This document shows positions 1 through 5,670 of a stretch of DNA of 5,670 nucleotides, piece after piece. Below the pieces are notes generated by a model. It was not told the origin of the DNA. It was given only the letters and a program-made list of their open reading frames with translations, and made no database searches. The first letter of the stretch is position 1, and each line of letters begins with the position of its first letter. The stretch is from Bryobacterales bacterium (GTDB lineage Bacteria > Acidobacteriota > Terriglobia > Bryobacterales > Bryobacteraceae), in the NCBI GenBank assembly GCA_003154855.1, contig PMEV01000394.1, forward strand, positions 2,008 through 7,677, read 5' to 3'. The position numbers and the translations under genes are program-made.

Positions 1-1
1 C

Positions 2-619
2 GCGGCGCTCGCGGCGGCGTTCCTGTGCGTCGAAGCTCTGCTGGGTGCGGGGCTGGTGCTGTTCGACTACGTGGCGGGGAACGTCTCCCTGGGCCGCGCC
101 TTCTACCTCGCGCTCCATATGGCCAATACGCTGGTGCTGCTCGGCATGCTCGCGGTTACGGCGTGGCTGGCGTCGCACGGCGAACCGGCCATCCGATGGC
201 GGCGTGCGCCTGGCGCCTTGCTGGCGGCGCTTCCAGTGGTGGTGCTGCTGGGAATGACCGGCGCAATCGCCGCGCTGGGCGACACGCTGTTTCCCGCCTC
301 GTCCCTCCGCGCGGGATTCAGCCAGGATTTCTCCGCGGCGGCGAACTTTCTGGTGCGCCTGCGAGGGCTGCATCCGGCCCTTGCGGTGGCCACCGCGGCG
401 TTCGTCATCTATGCGGCGTCGGCAGGGATGAAGACGGGGCGGGAGACCAGGAATGCCGCGCTCACGCTCTGGCTGCTGGTGCTACTGCAGATGGTGGCGG
501 GCGCGGTGAACATCGCCCTCCTGGCCCCCATCTGGATGCAGATCGTCCACCTGCTCGTCGCCGACCTGCTGTGGATCGCGCTGGTCCTCACCACGCTTCG
601 CGCCGCGGTCGCCCGGTAG
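2..619 (+). CDS. ctaA: Heme A synthase CtaA/COX15, C-terminal part (5' end outside window)
   Basis: Converts heme O to heme A in the cytoplasmic membrane, supplying the cofactor of the oxidase encoded on the opposite strand. The frame is open from the window edge to a TAG stop and gives 205 residues; the family is usually about 300, so roughly the first third is missing. An internal ATG at 56 lies inside a conserved helix and is not the real start. About six hydrophobic segments are visible (fragment residues 1-20, 33-57, 70-92, 122-142, 151-173, 178-199). Three membrane histidines, H39 (ALHMANT), H124 (RLRGLHP) and H183 (QIVHLLVADL), match in spacing the heme-ligand histidines of TM4, TM6 and TM8 in characterised CtaA proteins. 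The EALLGAGLVLF segment and the loop TGAIAALGDTLFPA are typical of the family. It converges on the cox operon with a 6-bp gap. The family call is firm; the true start cannot be seen. Confidence 0.93.
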   Translation, partial: AALAAAFLCVEALLGAGLVLFDYVAGNVSLGRAFYLALHMANTLVLLGMLAVTAWLASHGEPAIRWRRAPGALLAALPVVVLLGMTGAIAALGDTLFPASSLRAGFSQDFSAAANFLVRLRGLHPALAVATAAFVIYAASAGMKTGRETRNAALTLWLLVLLQMVAGAVNIALLAPIWMQIVHLLVADLLWIALVLTTLRAAVAR

Positions 620-625
620 CGTTTT

Positions 626-928
626 CTACAACTGCCCGGATACCGGCAGCCAGCCGCGGGTCAGCACGTCGCTCAGTGTCAGCGCGATCAGGATCGCCAG
701 CCACACCAAGCCCGCCACCGCCATGATCTTGGTGCGATGGCTGGTATAGATCAGGTGCATGAAGAACAGCCCCACCAGTGCCGCTTTGGCGGCGGCGATC
801 GCCAACGCGAAGACCACGTTGAGCCGTCCCAGATCGAAGCTCGCAATCGCCACCGTGGCGACGGTCAGCGCGATGAGCGCCGCGTAGACCCCGAAGTATT
901 TCTTCAGCGAGAGAATGTGTGGCGTCAT
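626..928 (-). CDS. ctaF: Cytochrome c oxidase subunit IV, prokaryotic type (COX4_pro)
   Basis: A 100-residue protein with three predicted membrane helices (about 12-30, 36-60 and 68-88), the usual size and topology of the small prokaryotic subunit IV that stabilises heme-copper oxidases. Family hallmarks are LTVATVAIASFDLG before helix 2 and the AKAALVGLFFMHL stretch at its end. The ATG at 928 overlaps the subunit III stop by 4 nt (ATGA, 925-928). A GGTGGA-like stretch lies upstream, so translation may also depend on coupling. The same frame stays open far upstream (to about 1495), but that part is a shadow of subunit III. It is the last gene of the operon and ends in TAG 6 bp from the ctaA stop. 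This subunit has no known catalytic residues. Confidence 0.9.
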   Translation of the reverse strand: MTPHILSLKKYFGVYAALIALTVATVAIASFDLGRLNVVFALAIAAAKAALVGLFFMHLIYTSHRTKIMAVAGLVWLAILIALTLSDVLTRGWLPVSGQL

Positions 929-1572
929 TTGTGAAGATCCACCAGATAGAGCAGCGGGAACAGAAAGATCCAGACCAGATCCACGAAATGCCAGTACAGG
1001 CCGGCCACTTCCAGCGGAGAGTAGTGGGCCGGCGAGAAGCGCCCGCGCGCGGCCAGCACCGCCATCACCGCCAGCAGCCCGATCCCGATCACCATGTGCA
1101 GCGCATGCAGGCCGGTCATCGCAAAGTAGAAGCAGACGAAGAGCTGAACCTGCTGGGCATACGGTCCCGCGTAGGCGAAGCCGCTGCCCGGGATCAGGTG
1201 CTCCGCGTACTTGTGGCCATACTCGACGAACTTGATCCCCAGAAACGCCGTACCGAGCAGCATGGTCGCGAACAGCAAAACAACGACTGTCCGCCGGCGT
1301 CCCACCTGTGCGGCCCGCACGGCCAGCGCCATGGTCAGGCTGCTCGAGATCAGCACCGCCGTGTTGATGGCCCCCAGCGCGATCTCGCACAGGCGGCTGC
1401 CGGCCGCGAAGGCCTGCGGGTAAATCGAACGATACACCGCGTAGCCGGCGAACAGGCCGCCGAAGAACATGATCTCGGTGACCAGGAAGATCCACATGCC
1501 CAACGTAGCGGCGTCGTGCTGTTGCTCCAAGTCGTCGAATTGCGTGGCCAGCGCGCGGGCCGCCTCAGACAT
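925..1572 (-). CDS. ctaE: Cytochrome c oxidase subunit III
   Basis: A 215-residue membrane protein of the short, five-helix form of subunit III seen in bacterial caa3 and bo3 oxidases, lacking the first two helices of the mitochondrial-type protein. Subunit III packs against subunit I and supports proton uptake and catalytic stability. Diagnostic features are GMWIFLVTEIMFFGGLFAGY with E33 in the first helix, N70 followed by TAVLISSS, K114 and E117 in LGIKFVEYGHKY, the helix YFAMTGLHALHMVIG (H156, H159), and the C-terminal GLYWHFVDLVWIFLFPLLYL. The ATG at 1572 overlaps the end of subunit I by 8 nt (ATGTCTGA), with a GAGGCGG-like ribosome binding site just upstream. The stop overlaps the start of subunit IV. 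Length and motifs show no truncation. Confidence 0.96.
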   Translation of the reverse strand: MSEAARALATQFDDLEQQHDAATLGMWIFLVTEIMFFGGLFAGYAVYRSIYPQAFAAGSRLCEIALGAINTAVLISSSLTMALAVRAAQVGRRRTVVVLLFATMLLGTAFLGIKFVEYGHKYAEHLIPGSGFAYAGPYAQQVQLFVCFYFAMTGLHALHMVIGIGLLAVMAVLAARGRFSPAHYSPLEVAGLYWHFVDLVWIFLFPLLYLVDLHK

Positions 1573-3172
1573 GCTGTTCCGCCTCTTCGCCCGAGTAAGC
1601 GTAGGCCTCCTCGGTGACCACCGGCGTGTGCTCGAAATTCTCCGTGGGCGGCGGCGACGGCGTCCGCCATTCCAACCCCGTCGCGCCCCAGGGATTCGAG
1701 CCCGCGAGCGGACCGTACTTCAGCGACCAGATCAGATACACCAGCGGCATCACGTAGCCCACGGCCAAGATGCTCGCTCCCGCCGTGGACATTACGTTAA
1801 GCACCTGGAACTCCGCCGGATAGGCGTGATAGCGGCGCGGCATGCCCGCATAGCCCAGCAGGAATTGCGGGAAGAACGTCAGGTTGAATCCCAGGAAAAT
1901 GATCACCGCCGACAAGCGCGCCCAGGCTTCCGGGTACAGCCGCCCGCTGATCTTCGGCCACCAGTAATGGATTCCGCCCAGGTAGCCCATCACCGCGCCA
2001 CCCACCATGATGTAGTGGAAGTGCGCCACCACGAAGTAAGTGTCGTGCACGTGAACGTCCACCGCCAGCGACGCCACGAACAGGCCGGTCAGCCCGCCGA
2101 TGGTGAACAGGCCGATGAACCCGAATGCGTACAGCATCGGCGTGTGGAATGTGATGGAGCCCTTGTAGAGTGTCGCCGTCCAGTTGAAGACCTTGATCGC
2201 CGAGGGAATCGCCACCAGGAAACTCAGGAACGAGAACACCATGCCCGCGTAGATGGACTGGCCGCTCACAAACAGGTGGTGGCCCCACACCAGGAAGCCG
2301 AGCACCGCGATCGCCACGCTCGAGAAGGCCACGAACGAGTAACCGAAAATCCGCTTCCGCGCGAAGCAGGGAATGATCTCACTGACTACTCCCATGGCCG
2401 GCAGGATCATGACGTAGACTGCCGGATGCGAGTAGAACCAGAACAGGTGCTGGAACAGAACCGGATCGCCTCCCAGGCCGGGATTGAAGATGCCTACTCC
2501 GACGATGCGCTCCAGGCCCACCAGCAGAAGCGTGATCGCAATCACCGGCGTGCCCAAAATGAAAATGATGCTGGTTGCGTAAGTCGACCACAGGAACAGC
2601 GGCAGCCGGAACCAGGTAAGCCCCGGCGCTCGCATGGTGTGTATGGTGACGATGAAATTCAGGCCGGTCAGGATTGACGAGAAGCCGGTGATGAAGATGC
2701 CGGCCGCCATGGGCAGTACGTGGCTATTCGAGTAAGTGGTGCTGTAAGGCGTGTAAAACGTCCAGCCCGTATCGACCCCGCCCGTCACCGCCGAAACGAT
2801 CGCCAGCAGGCTCCCGCCGATAAACAGATACCAGCTCAGCAGGTTGAGCCGCGGAAAGGCCAGGTCGCGCGCCCCTATCATCATCGGAACCAGGAAGTTC
2901 CCCAGCACGGCCGGAATCGACGGGATCAGGAAAAAGAAAATCATGATCAGGCCGTGCATGGTAAACAGCCGGTTGTAAGCTTCCGCCCCCACCAGCAGTC
3001 CTTGCGGCGTCAGAAGGTTAATGCGCATCAGACTCGCCAGCGCGCCGCCAATGAAGAACAGCAGCGTGATCGAGATCAGGTACAGCAGCGCGATCCGCTT
3101 GTGGTCCGTAGTGAGCAGCCACGATTTCAGCCCGTAGCCCGCGTTGAGATAGTTCTCCCTGGGTTCGCTCAT
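1565..3172 (-). CDS. ctaD: Cytochrome c oxidase subunit I, caa3 type, A2 subfamily
   Basis: Catalytic subunit: reduces O2 to water at heme a3-CuB and pumps protons across the membrane. It has 535 residues and the expected 12-helix pattern. Visible ligands are H73 (TMHG) and H386 for heme a, H384 for heme a3, and H249, H298 and H299 for CuB. Y253 is the tyrosine crosslinked to H249. D-channel entry residues N92, D103 and N110 are present, K327 (with S324) marks the K channel, and H376-D377 are the Mg-site residues. The helix VI motif is YSHPAVY, with Ala where A1 enzymes carry the proton-gating Glu and with the Tyr-Ser pair that defines type A2 (as in Rhodothermus marinus caa3). The C-terminal NPWGATGLEW...SPPP tail is usual for caa3. 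The ATG at 3172 overlaps the subunit II stop (ATGA). The frame remains open upstream to about 3964, but that part shadows subunit II. Confidence 0.98.
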   Translation of the reverse strand: MSEPRENYLNAGYGLKSWLLTTDHKRIALLYLISITLLFFIGGALASLMRINLLTPQGLLVGAEAYNRLFTMHGLIMIFFFLIPSIPAVLGNFLVPMMIGARDLAFPRLNLLSWYLFIGGSLLAIVSAVTGGVDTGWTFYTPYSTTYSNSHVLPMAAGIFITGFSSILTGLNFIVTIHTMRAPGLTWFRLPLFLWSTYATSIIFILGTPVIAITLLLVGLERIVGVGIFNPGLGGDPVLFQHLFWFYSHPAVYVMILPAMGVVSEIIPCFARKRIFGYSFVAFSSVAIAVLGFLVWGHHLFVSGQSIYAGMVFSFLSFLVAIPSAIKVFNWTATLYKGSITFHTPMLYAFGFIGLFTIGGLTGLFVASLAVDVHVHDTYFVVAHFHYIMVGGAVMGYLGGIHYWWPKISGRLYPEAWARLSAVIIFLGFNLTFFPQFLLGYAGMPRRYHAYPAEFQVLNVMSTAGASILAVGYVMPLVYLIWSLKYGPLAGSNPWGATGLEWRTPSPPPTENFEHTPVVTEEAYAYSGEEAEQHV

Positions 3173-4125
3173 TGTCCCGTCCCGCTCTTTCCGCCGCGCC
3201 CCAGCGACTTGATGTAGGCGATGATCTGCAACAGCCCTTCCTCGCCGATCTGGCCTTGGAAAGTGGGCATGATCGGCTGGTACCCGGCCACCACCTTGGC
3301 CGCCGGGTTGAGAATCGACTCCCGGATGTAAGCCTCGTCGGCGATCACCGGCGGCGCTCCCGCCAGCAGCACTTTCTTGCCGAACAGGCCCACCTGCGAG
3401 GGGCCCCGGCCGCTTCCATCCGGGTGATGGCAATTCGCGCAGCCCAGATTCTCGAAGAGCTTCTCTCCCGCCATGGCCATCGTTTCGCTTCCCGTGCCGC
3501 CGCTCAGCCAGCGCTCGTACTCCACCGGCTCCATGACGTACACCCAGCCCGCCATCAGCGCGTGATTGGTGCCGCAGTATTGCGCGCAGAACAGGTGGTA
3601 TTTGCCGGGCTTGTTCGCCTCGAACCACAAGCTGGTGTAGCGGCCGGGAACCGCGTCCTGCTTGAGGCGGAAGGCCGGCACGTAGAAGCTGTGGATCACG
3701 TCCTCCGAGGCCAGGATCAGCTTGAACGGCCGGCCCGCCGGCACGTGCAGCTCGTTGATCTCGCGGCGCCCCTCGGGATGCTGCAGTTTCCACATCCACT
3801 GCTTGCCGACCACGTAGATCTCCTCGGCGCCCCGCGGCGCCCGCGCGTGCTCGAAATACAGGCCGGCGCCCCAGAAGAACATGACCATCGAGAGAGCCAG
3901 CGGAATCCCGGTCCACAGCAATTCCAGGGGCAACGACCCGTGAATCGGCTGCGCCTTGTTCCACCCTGGGCGCCTGCGGTATTTGATGGCGAAGACGAAG
4001 ATCAGCGTGAAGATGAGCGTCGCGAAGAACCCGGCAACGGCCAGCAGGAAGAAATACAAGTGATCCACGCCGGCCCCGATGGTGGAGGCCCGCTCCGGAA
4101 ACAGGGGTAGATTCGGCAGCATCAT
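3169..4125 (-). CDS. ctaC: Cytochrome c oxidase subunit II with fused cytochrome c domain (caa3 type)
   Basis: Accepts electrons from cytochrome c or directly from the quinol-oxidising complex, and passes them through its own heme c and CuA to subunit I. Of 318 residues, the N-terminus has two membrane helices (about 21-47 and 66-92). A cupredoxin domain follows with the aromatic entry patch KQWMW (108-112). The CuA ligands are H145, C180, C184, H188 and M191. A cytochrome c domain occupies about 214-310 with heme motif CANCH (C229, C232, H233) and probable axial M286 (IMPTF). The CuA loop reads CAQYCGTNHALM, with Gln182 in place of the commoner Glu. I see no signal peptide or lipobox cysteine. 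Two adjacent ATGs (4125, 4122) are possible; the first is chosen because it lies nearer a GGAGAG stretch inside sco. The gene starts 1 nt after the sco stop and overlaps subunit I. Confidence 0.97.
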   Translation of the reverse strand: MMLPNLPLFPERASTIGAGVDHLYFFLLAVAGFFATLIFTLIFVFAIKYRRRPGWNKAQPIHGSLPLELLWTGIPLALSMVMFFWGAGLYFEHARAPRGAEEIYVVGKQWMWKLQHPEGRREINELHVPAGRPFKLILASEDVIHSFYVPAFRLKQDAVPGRYTSLWFEANKPGKYHLFCAQYCGTNHALMAGWVYVMEPVEYERWLSGGTGSETMAMAGEKLFENLGCANCHHPDGSGRGPSQVGLFGKKVLLAGAPPVIADEAYIRESILNPAAKVVAGYQPIMPTFQGQIGEEGLLQIIAYIKSLGRGGKSGTGQ

Positions 4126-4126
4126 C

Positions 4127-4915
4127 TCAGGCGTCCGCTCTCCGGCTGCGGCGGGACATGCCCCACACCAGCATGGCCAACCCGAATACGGTCGCCAGAC
4201 TGGCGGCCCGCAATGCGTTCATGATGGCCAGGCCGTACTTGCCGGTGGTCGGGTCGTAATGGAAACAGAACAGCAGCACCTGATCGGCCGGGGTCCCGAT
4301 GCGGTTCGCCGAAGCCTCCACGAGCGACAGCCGGAGGTCGCGCGGCGAGTACTCCACTCCGTAGAAGTAACGGGCCAGCCGACCCTGCGGCGTCAGCACC
4401 ATGATGGCGCTGGCGTGGGCGAACTGGCCGGTCTGCGGGTCGAACGCGTAGCGGAATCCCACCGCTTTGGTCAGCGCCTCAATCGACGGCTGGTCGCCGG
4501 TGAGGAAGTGCCATCCGCCAGCCGCGCCGGCGCGCCGGTAGCGCCCGATGTAGGATTGCTTCTTGGCCGCCGCCAGCGCGGGCTTCTCGCGCGGGTCGAA
4601 GCTCACCGTGAGCACGTCGAAGTCTTCGCCCACGTTCAGCGTGATCTCCTTCAGATTCCGCAGCAGATCGTTCAGCACCAGCGTGCACAGCATCGGGCAC
4701 TGGTAGTACACCAGCGTCAAGATGACCGGCTTCTTGCCGAAGTACTCGCGCAGTGGGACGCTCCGGCCGCTTTCGTCCCGGAACGCGAGATCCAGCGGAA
4801 TCTGCTGATTCAACCGTTGATCGATGCCTACGTTGCGCAGCGCTGGCGGCAGCCCGGGCTGCGCCTGCGCCGGGCCCATCGCCATCAGGAATCCAAGCAT
4901 CAGTAGCAGGATCAT
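4127..4915 (-). CDS. sco1: SCO1/SenC family copper chaperone with C-terminal membrane anchor
   Basis: Thioredoxin-fold chaperone of the SCO family, which delivers copper to, or keeps reduced, the CuA cysteines of subunit II encoded immediately downstream. In 262 residues it shows a hydrophobic N-terminus (1-14) with a likely signal cleavage site AQA|QP after residue 18, although the n-region lacks Lys or Arg. The copper-binding CPMLC (C73, C77) sits in LVYYQCPMLC, the conserved DVLTVSFDP follows, and H167 (GQFAHASAIM) is the third ligand. Beyond the fold is a tail with FCFHYDPTTGKYG (C217, H219) and then a hydrophobic helix (about 233-251) ending in an Arg-rich stretch. That predicts a periplasmic domain anchored at its C-terminus. 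The ATG at 4915 overlaps the preceding gene by 4 nt (ATGA). An upstream in-frame extension to 5326 only shadows that gene. Family certain; tail function unknown. Confidence 0.94.
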   Translation of the reverse strand: MILLLMLGFLMAMGPAQAQPGLPPALRNVGIDQRLNQQIPLDLAFRDESGRSVPLREYFGKKPVILTLVYYQCPMLCTLVLNDLLRNLKEITLNVGEDFDVLTVSFDPREKPALAAAKKQSYIGRYRRAGAAGGWHFLTGDQPSIEALTKAVGFRYAFDPQTGQFAHASAIMVLTPQGRLARYFYGVEYSPRDLRLSLVEASANRIGTPADQVLLFCFHYDPTTGKYGLAIMNALRAASLATVFGLAMLVWGMSRRSRRADA

Positions 4916-5277
4916 TTCGCTCCCCGTGGCGCCTCTGGCTTGGCCTGCGCCCGCTCGGCCACTAGTTCCATGGCCCGTTCGATCGGAATTCGCACCACGC
5001 CCGCTTTGCGGTCCACCCATCCGTAGCTCGTCAGGATCGCGTCCTCCGCCTGCCGCTTCCGCTCCAGGTCCAGGTGCTCGTGCAGTTGAAGACGCGGCTG
5101 AGGCAGCACCTGCGGCTCCATTTCGAGCGCCGTGGGAGGCGCGCCGGAGGGCGGTTGCGACGAGTAGTAGCCGAATAGCAGTCCCATGCTTAGCAGGCCG
5201 CCGATCGTGAGGCCGCACAGCGCGCCTCCCAGCAGCAGCAGATTGCGCACGTTCACATCTTTCAGTTCGTGGTTCAA
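4912..5277 (-). CDS. Conserved small single-pass membrane protein of unknown function
   Basis: A 121-residue protein between actF and sco that I cannot assign to a named family. Residues 1-12 are polar, 13-37 form one membrane helix (rich in Gly and Leu), 38-60 are Pro-rich, and 61-113 look like a compact charged domain containing PRLQLHEHLDLERKRQAED and SYGWVDRKAGVVRIPIERAM. The second stretch feels familiar from unnamed proteins beside ACIII and oxidase genes, but that is recall, not a search. Topology by charge is unclear, though the C-terminal domain is probably periplasmic like those of its neighbours. The start is TTG at 5277, sharing TTGA with the actF stop and preceded at 7 nt by GGGAGGAG; no ATG fits as well. 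The end overlaps sco by ATGA. Position suggests an accessory or assembly role for ACIII or the oxidase (inference). The 1-TM form and operon coupling argue against a spurious ORF. Confidence 0.85.
   Translation of the reverse strand: MNHELKDVNVRNLLLLGGALCGLTIGGLLSMGLLFGYYSSQPPSGAPPTALEMEPQVLPQPRLQLHEHLDLERKRQAEDAILTSYGWVDRKAGVVRIPIERAMELVAERAQAKPEAPRGAK
4920..4925 (-). promoter_or_regulatory. Ribosome binding site (GGGGAG) for sco
   Basis: GGGGAG on the - strand lies 4 nt before the sco ATG at 4915, inside the last codons of the 121-residue gene. The spacing is short, but it supports this ATG, which gives a proper signal peptide, over earlier in-frame codons that merely shadow the preceding gene. 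Confidence 0.55.
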
Positions 5278-5669
5278 TGGGATGCTCCTCCCGCGCTTTG
5301 GAACAGCTCGCGCAGATTCGGGTCATGCAGCGGCAGCAGCGGCCTGCGTTTCAGTTGCCAGGCAAACGCCGCTACCCAGATGCCCCCGATTCCTATGGGC
5401 GCCACCCAATCCAGCCAGTGGAAACGCGGCGCAGCCTCGCCGAACGCCGGCGCGACCATCCAGAAGCCACATACCAGCCGGGCCACCAGCAGCGCCGCCG
5501 CCAGCCCGGCCAGCACCCTCACCCTGTGCTTCACCTCACGCGATAGCAGCAGCAAGAACGGGAGTGCGAAGTGAAACACAATCACCAACCCGGCTATCCA
5601 TTCCCAGCCGCCCTTTATCCGGCGGATGTACCAGGGGATCTCTTCGCTCAGGTTGCCGGCCCAGATGAT
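5274..5669 (-). CDS. actF: Alternative complex III membrane subunit ActF, C-terminal part (5' end outside window)
   Basis: ActF is one of the membrane subunits of alternative complex III, which oxidises quinol and reduces cytochrome c in bacteria that often lack a bc1 complex. The frame is open from the right edge to a TGA at 5274-5276 and gives the last 131 residues; whole ActF proteins are around 400. The fragment starts IIWAGNLSEEIPWYIRRIKG, a stretch I recognise as typical of ActF. It continues with helices at about 25-43, 51-75 and 86-105, the loop RFHWLDWVAPIGIGG, and ends KRRPLLPLHDPNLRE, again typical. A TTG at 5588 lies inside a helix and is not the start. The stop overlaps the TTG start of the next gene. 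ActC and ActF are related NrfD-like proteins; the position last before sco/cox and the C-terminal motif favour ActF. Remaining act genes should lie just beyond the right edge. Confidence 0.85.
   Translation of the reverse strand: MIWAGNLSEEIPWYIRRIKGGWEWIAGLVIVFHFALPFLLLLSREVKHRVRVLAGLAAALLVARLVCGFWMVAPAFGEAAPRFHWLDWVAPIGIGGIWVAAFAWQLKRRPLLPLHDPNLRELFQSAGGASH
5285..5292 (-). promoter_or_regulatory. Strong Shine-Dalgarno (GGGAGGAG) supporting the TTG start at 5277
   Basis: Reading the - strand, GGGAGGAG is followed by 7 nt and then TTG, the ideal distance for a ribosome binding site. It lies within the last codons of actF. It is the main evidence that the 121-residue protein begins at TTG 5277 even though the operon's other visible starts are ATG. 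Confidence 0.75.
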
Positions 5670-5670
5670 C

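Noticed and set aside
632..649. Hairpin CTGCC(C)GG-ATA-CCGGCAG near the end of ctaF as a possible terminator
   Set aside because: The stem is about 7 bp with a bulge and lies inside coding sequence. On the - strand it is followed by TTGTAGAAAAC rather than a T-run, and on the + strand no T-run follows either. Support is too weak to list as a terminator.
25..726. A 233-codon + strand frame overlapping ctaA in a different frame
   Set aside because: The product is Arg/Gly/Pro-rich without helices or motifs, whereas the other frame gives a clear heme A synthase with its histidine ligands.
1469..2677. A 402-codon open frame on the + strand opposite subunit I
   Set aside because: It is antisense to a gene with complete catalytic motifs. 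Its product is rich in Arg, His, Gln and Pro with no recognisable domain, the usual mirror image of a GC-rich membrane protein gene.
3173..3964. Long N-terminal extension of subunit I
   Set aside because: It is a frame shadow of subunit II. The ATG at 3172 gives the normal subunit I N-terminus with YGLKSWLLTTDHKRIALLY shortly after the start.
3172..4110. A 312-codon open frame on the + strand opposite subunit II
   Set aside because: It spans almost exactly the antisense of subunit II, has no domain-like pattern, and is explained by GC-rich third codon positions suppressing stops.
4915..5326. N-terminal extension of SCO to an upstream start at 5326
   Set aside because: The extra 137 residues are low-complexity shadow of the 121-residue gene. 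Starting at 4915 gives a signal peptide, a ribosome binding site and a 4-nt overlap.

Overview
This GC-rich window is a bacterial aerobic respiration locus. It holds the downstream end of a menaquinol/cytochrome c oxidoreductase cluster (alternative complex III, ACIII) running into a complete set of structural genes for a caa3-type cytochrome c oxidase. The gene order (actF, small membrane protein, SCO, cox II, I, III, IV), the A2-type subunit I and the cytochrome c-fused subunit II resemble arrangements I associate with Acidobacteriota (Solibacter/Bryobacter-like) and other ACIII-bearing phyla. That assignment is inference from recall; nothing in the window fixes the taxonomy.

Layout. Positions 2-619 on the + strand hold the C-terminal two thirds of heme A synthase (ctaA/COX15), cut at the window's left edge. 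Everything else lies on the - strand and is read from right to left. The order is the C-terminus of actF (5669-5274, cut at the right edge), a 121-residue single-pass membrane protein of unknown function (5277-4912), a SCO copper chaperone (4915-4127), cox subunit II with CuA and a fused heme c domain (4125-3169), subunit I (3172-1565), subunit III (1572-925) and subunit IV (928-626). Every junction in this series is an overlap of 4 or 8 nt or a 1-nt gap, so the seven genes almost certainly form one translationally coupled operon whose promoter lies outside the window, to the right. The operon meets ctaA tail to tail with only 6 bp between stop codons. No stretch over 300 bases is without a gene, and I see no RNA genes, mobile elements, CRISPR arrays or significant repeats.

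How the genes work together. ACIII (ActF is one of its membrane subunits) oxidises quinol and passes electrons to cytochrome c. The fused heme c domain and CuA centre of subunit II take those electrons into the heme a / heme a3-CuB centre of subunit I, where O2 is reduced. SCO probably delivers copper to CuA, and CtaA makes the heme A that subunit I needs. Subunits III and IV are structural or stabilising. The 121-residue protein sits between the two complexes and is a candidate accessory or assembly factor.

The locus is largely canonical rather than a new system. The points most worth a second look are the unnamed 121-residue protein, the SCO protein's C-terminal membrane anchor with a Cys-Phe-His motif, the A2-type replacement of the D-channel glutamate, and Gln in place of the usual Glu in the CuA loop.
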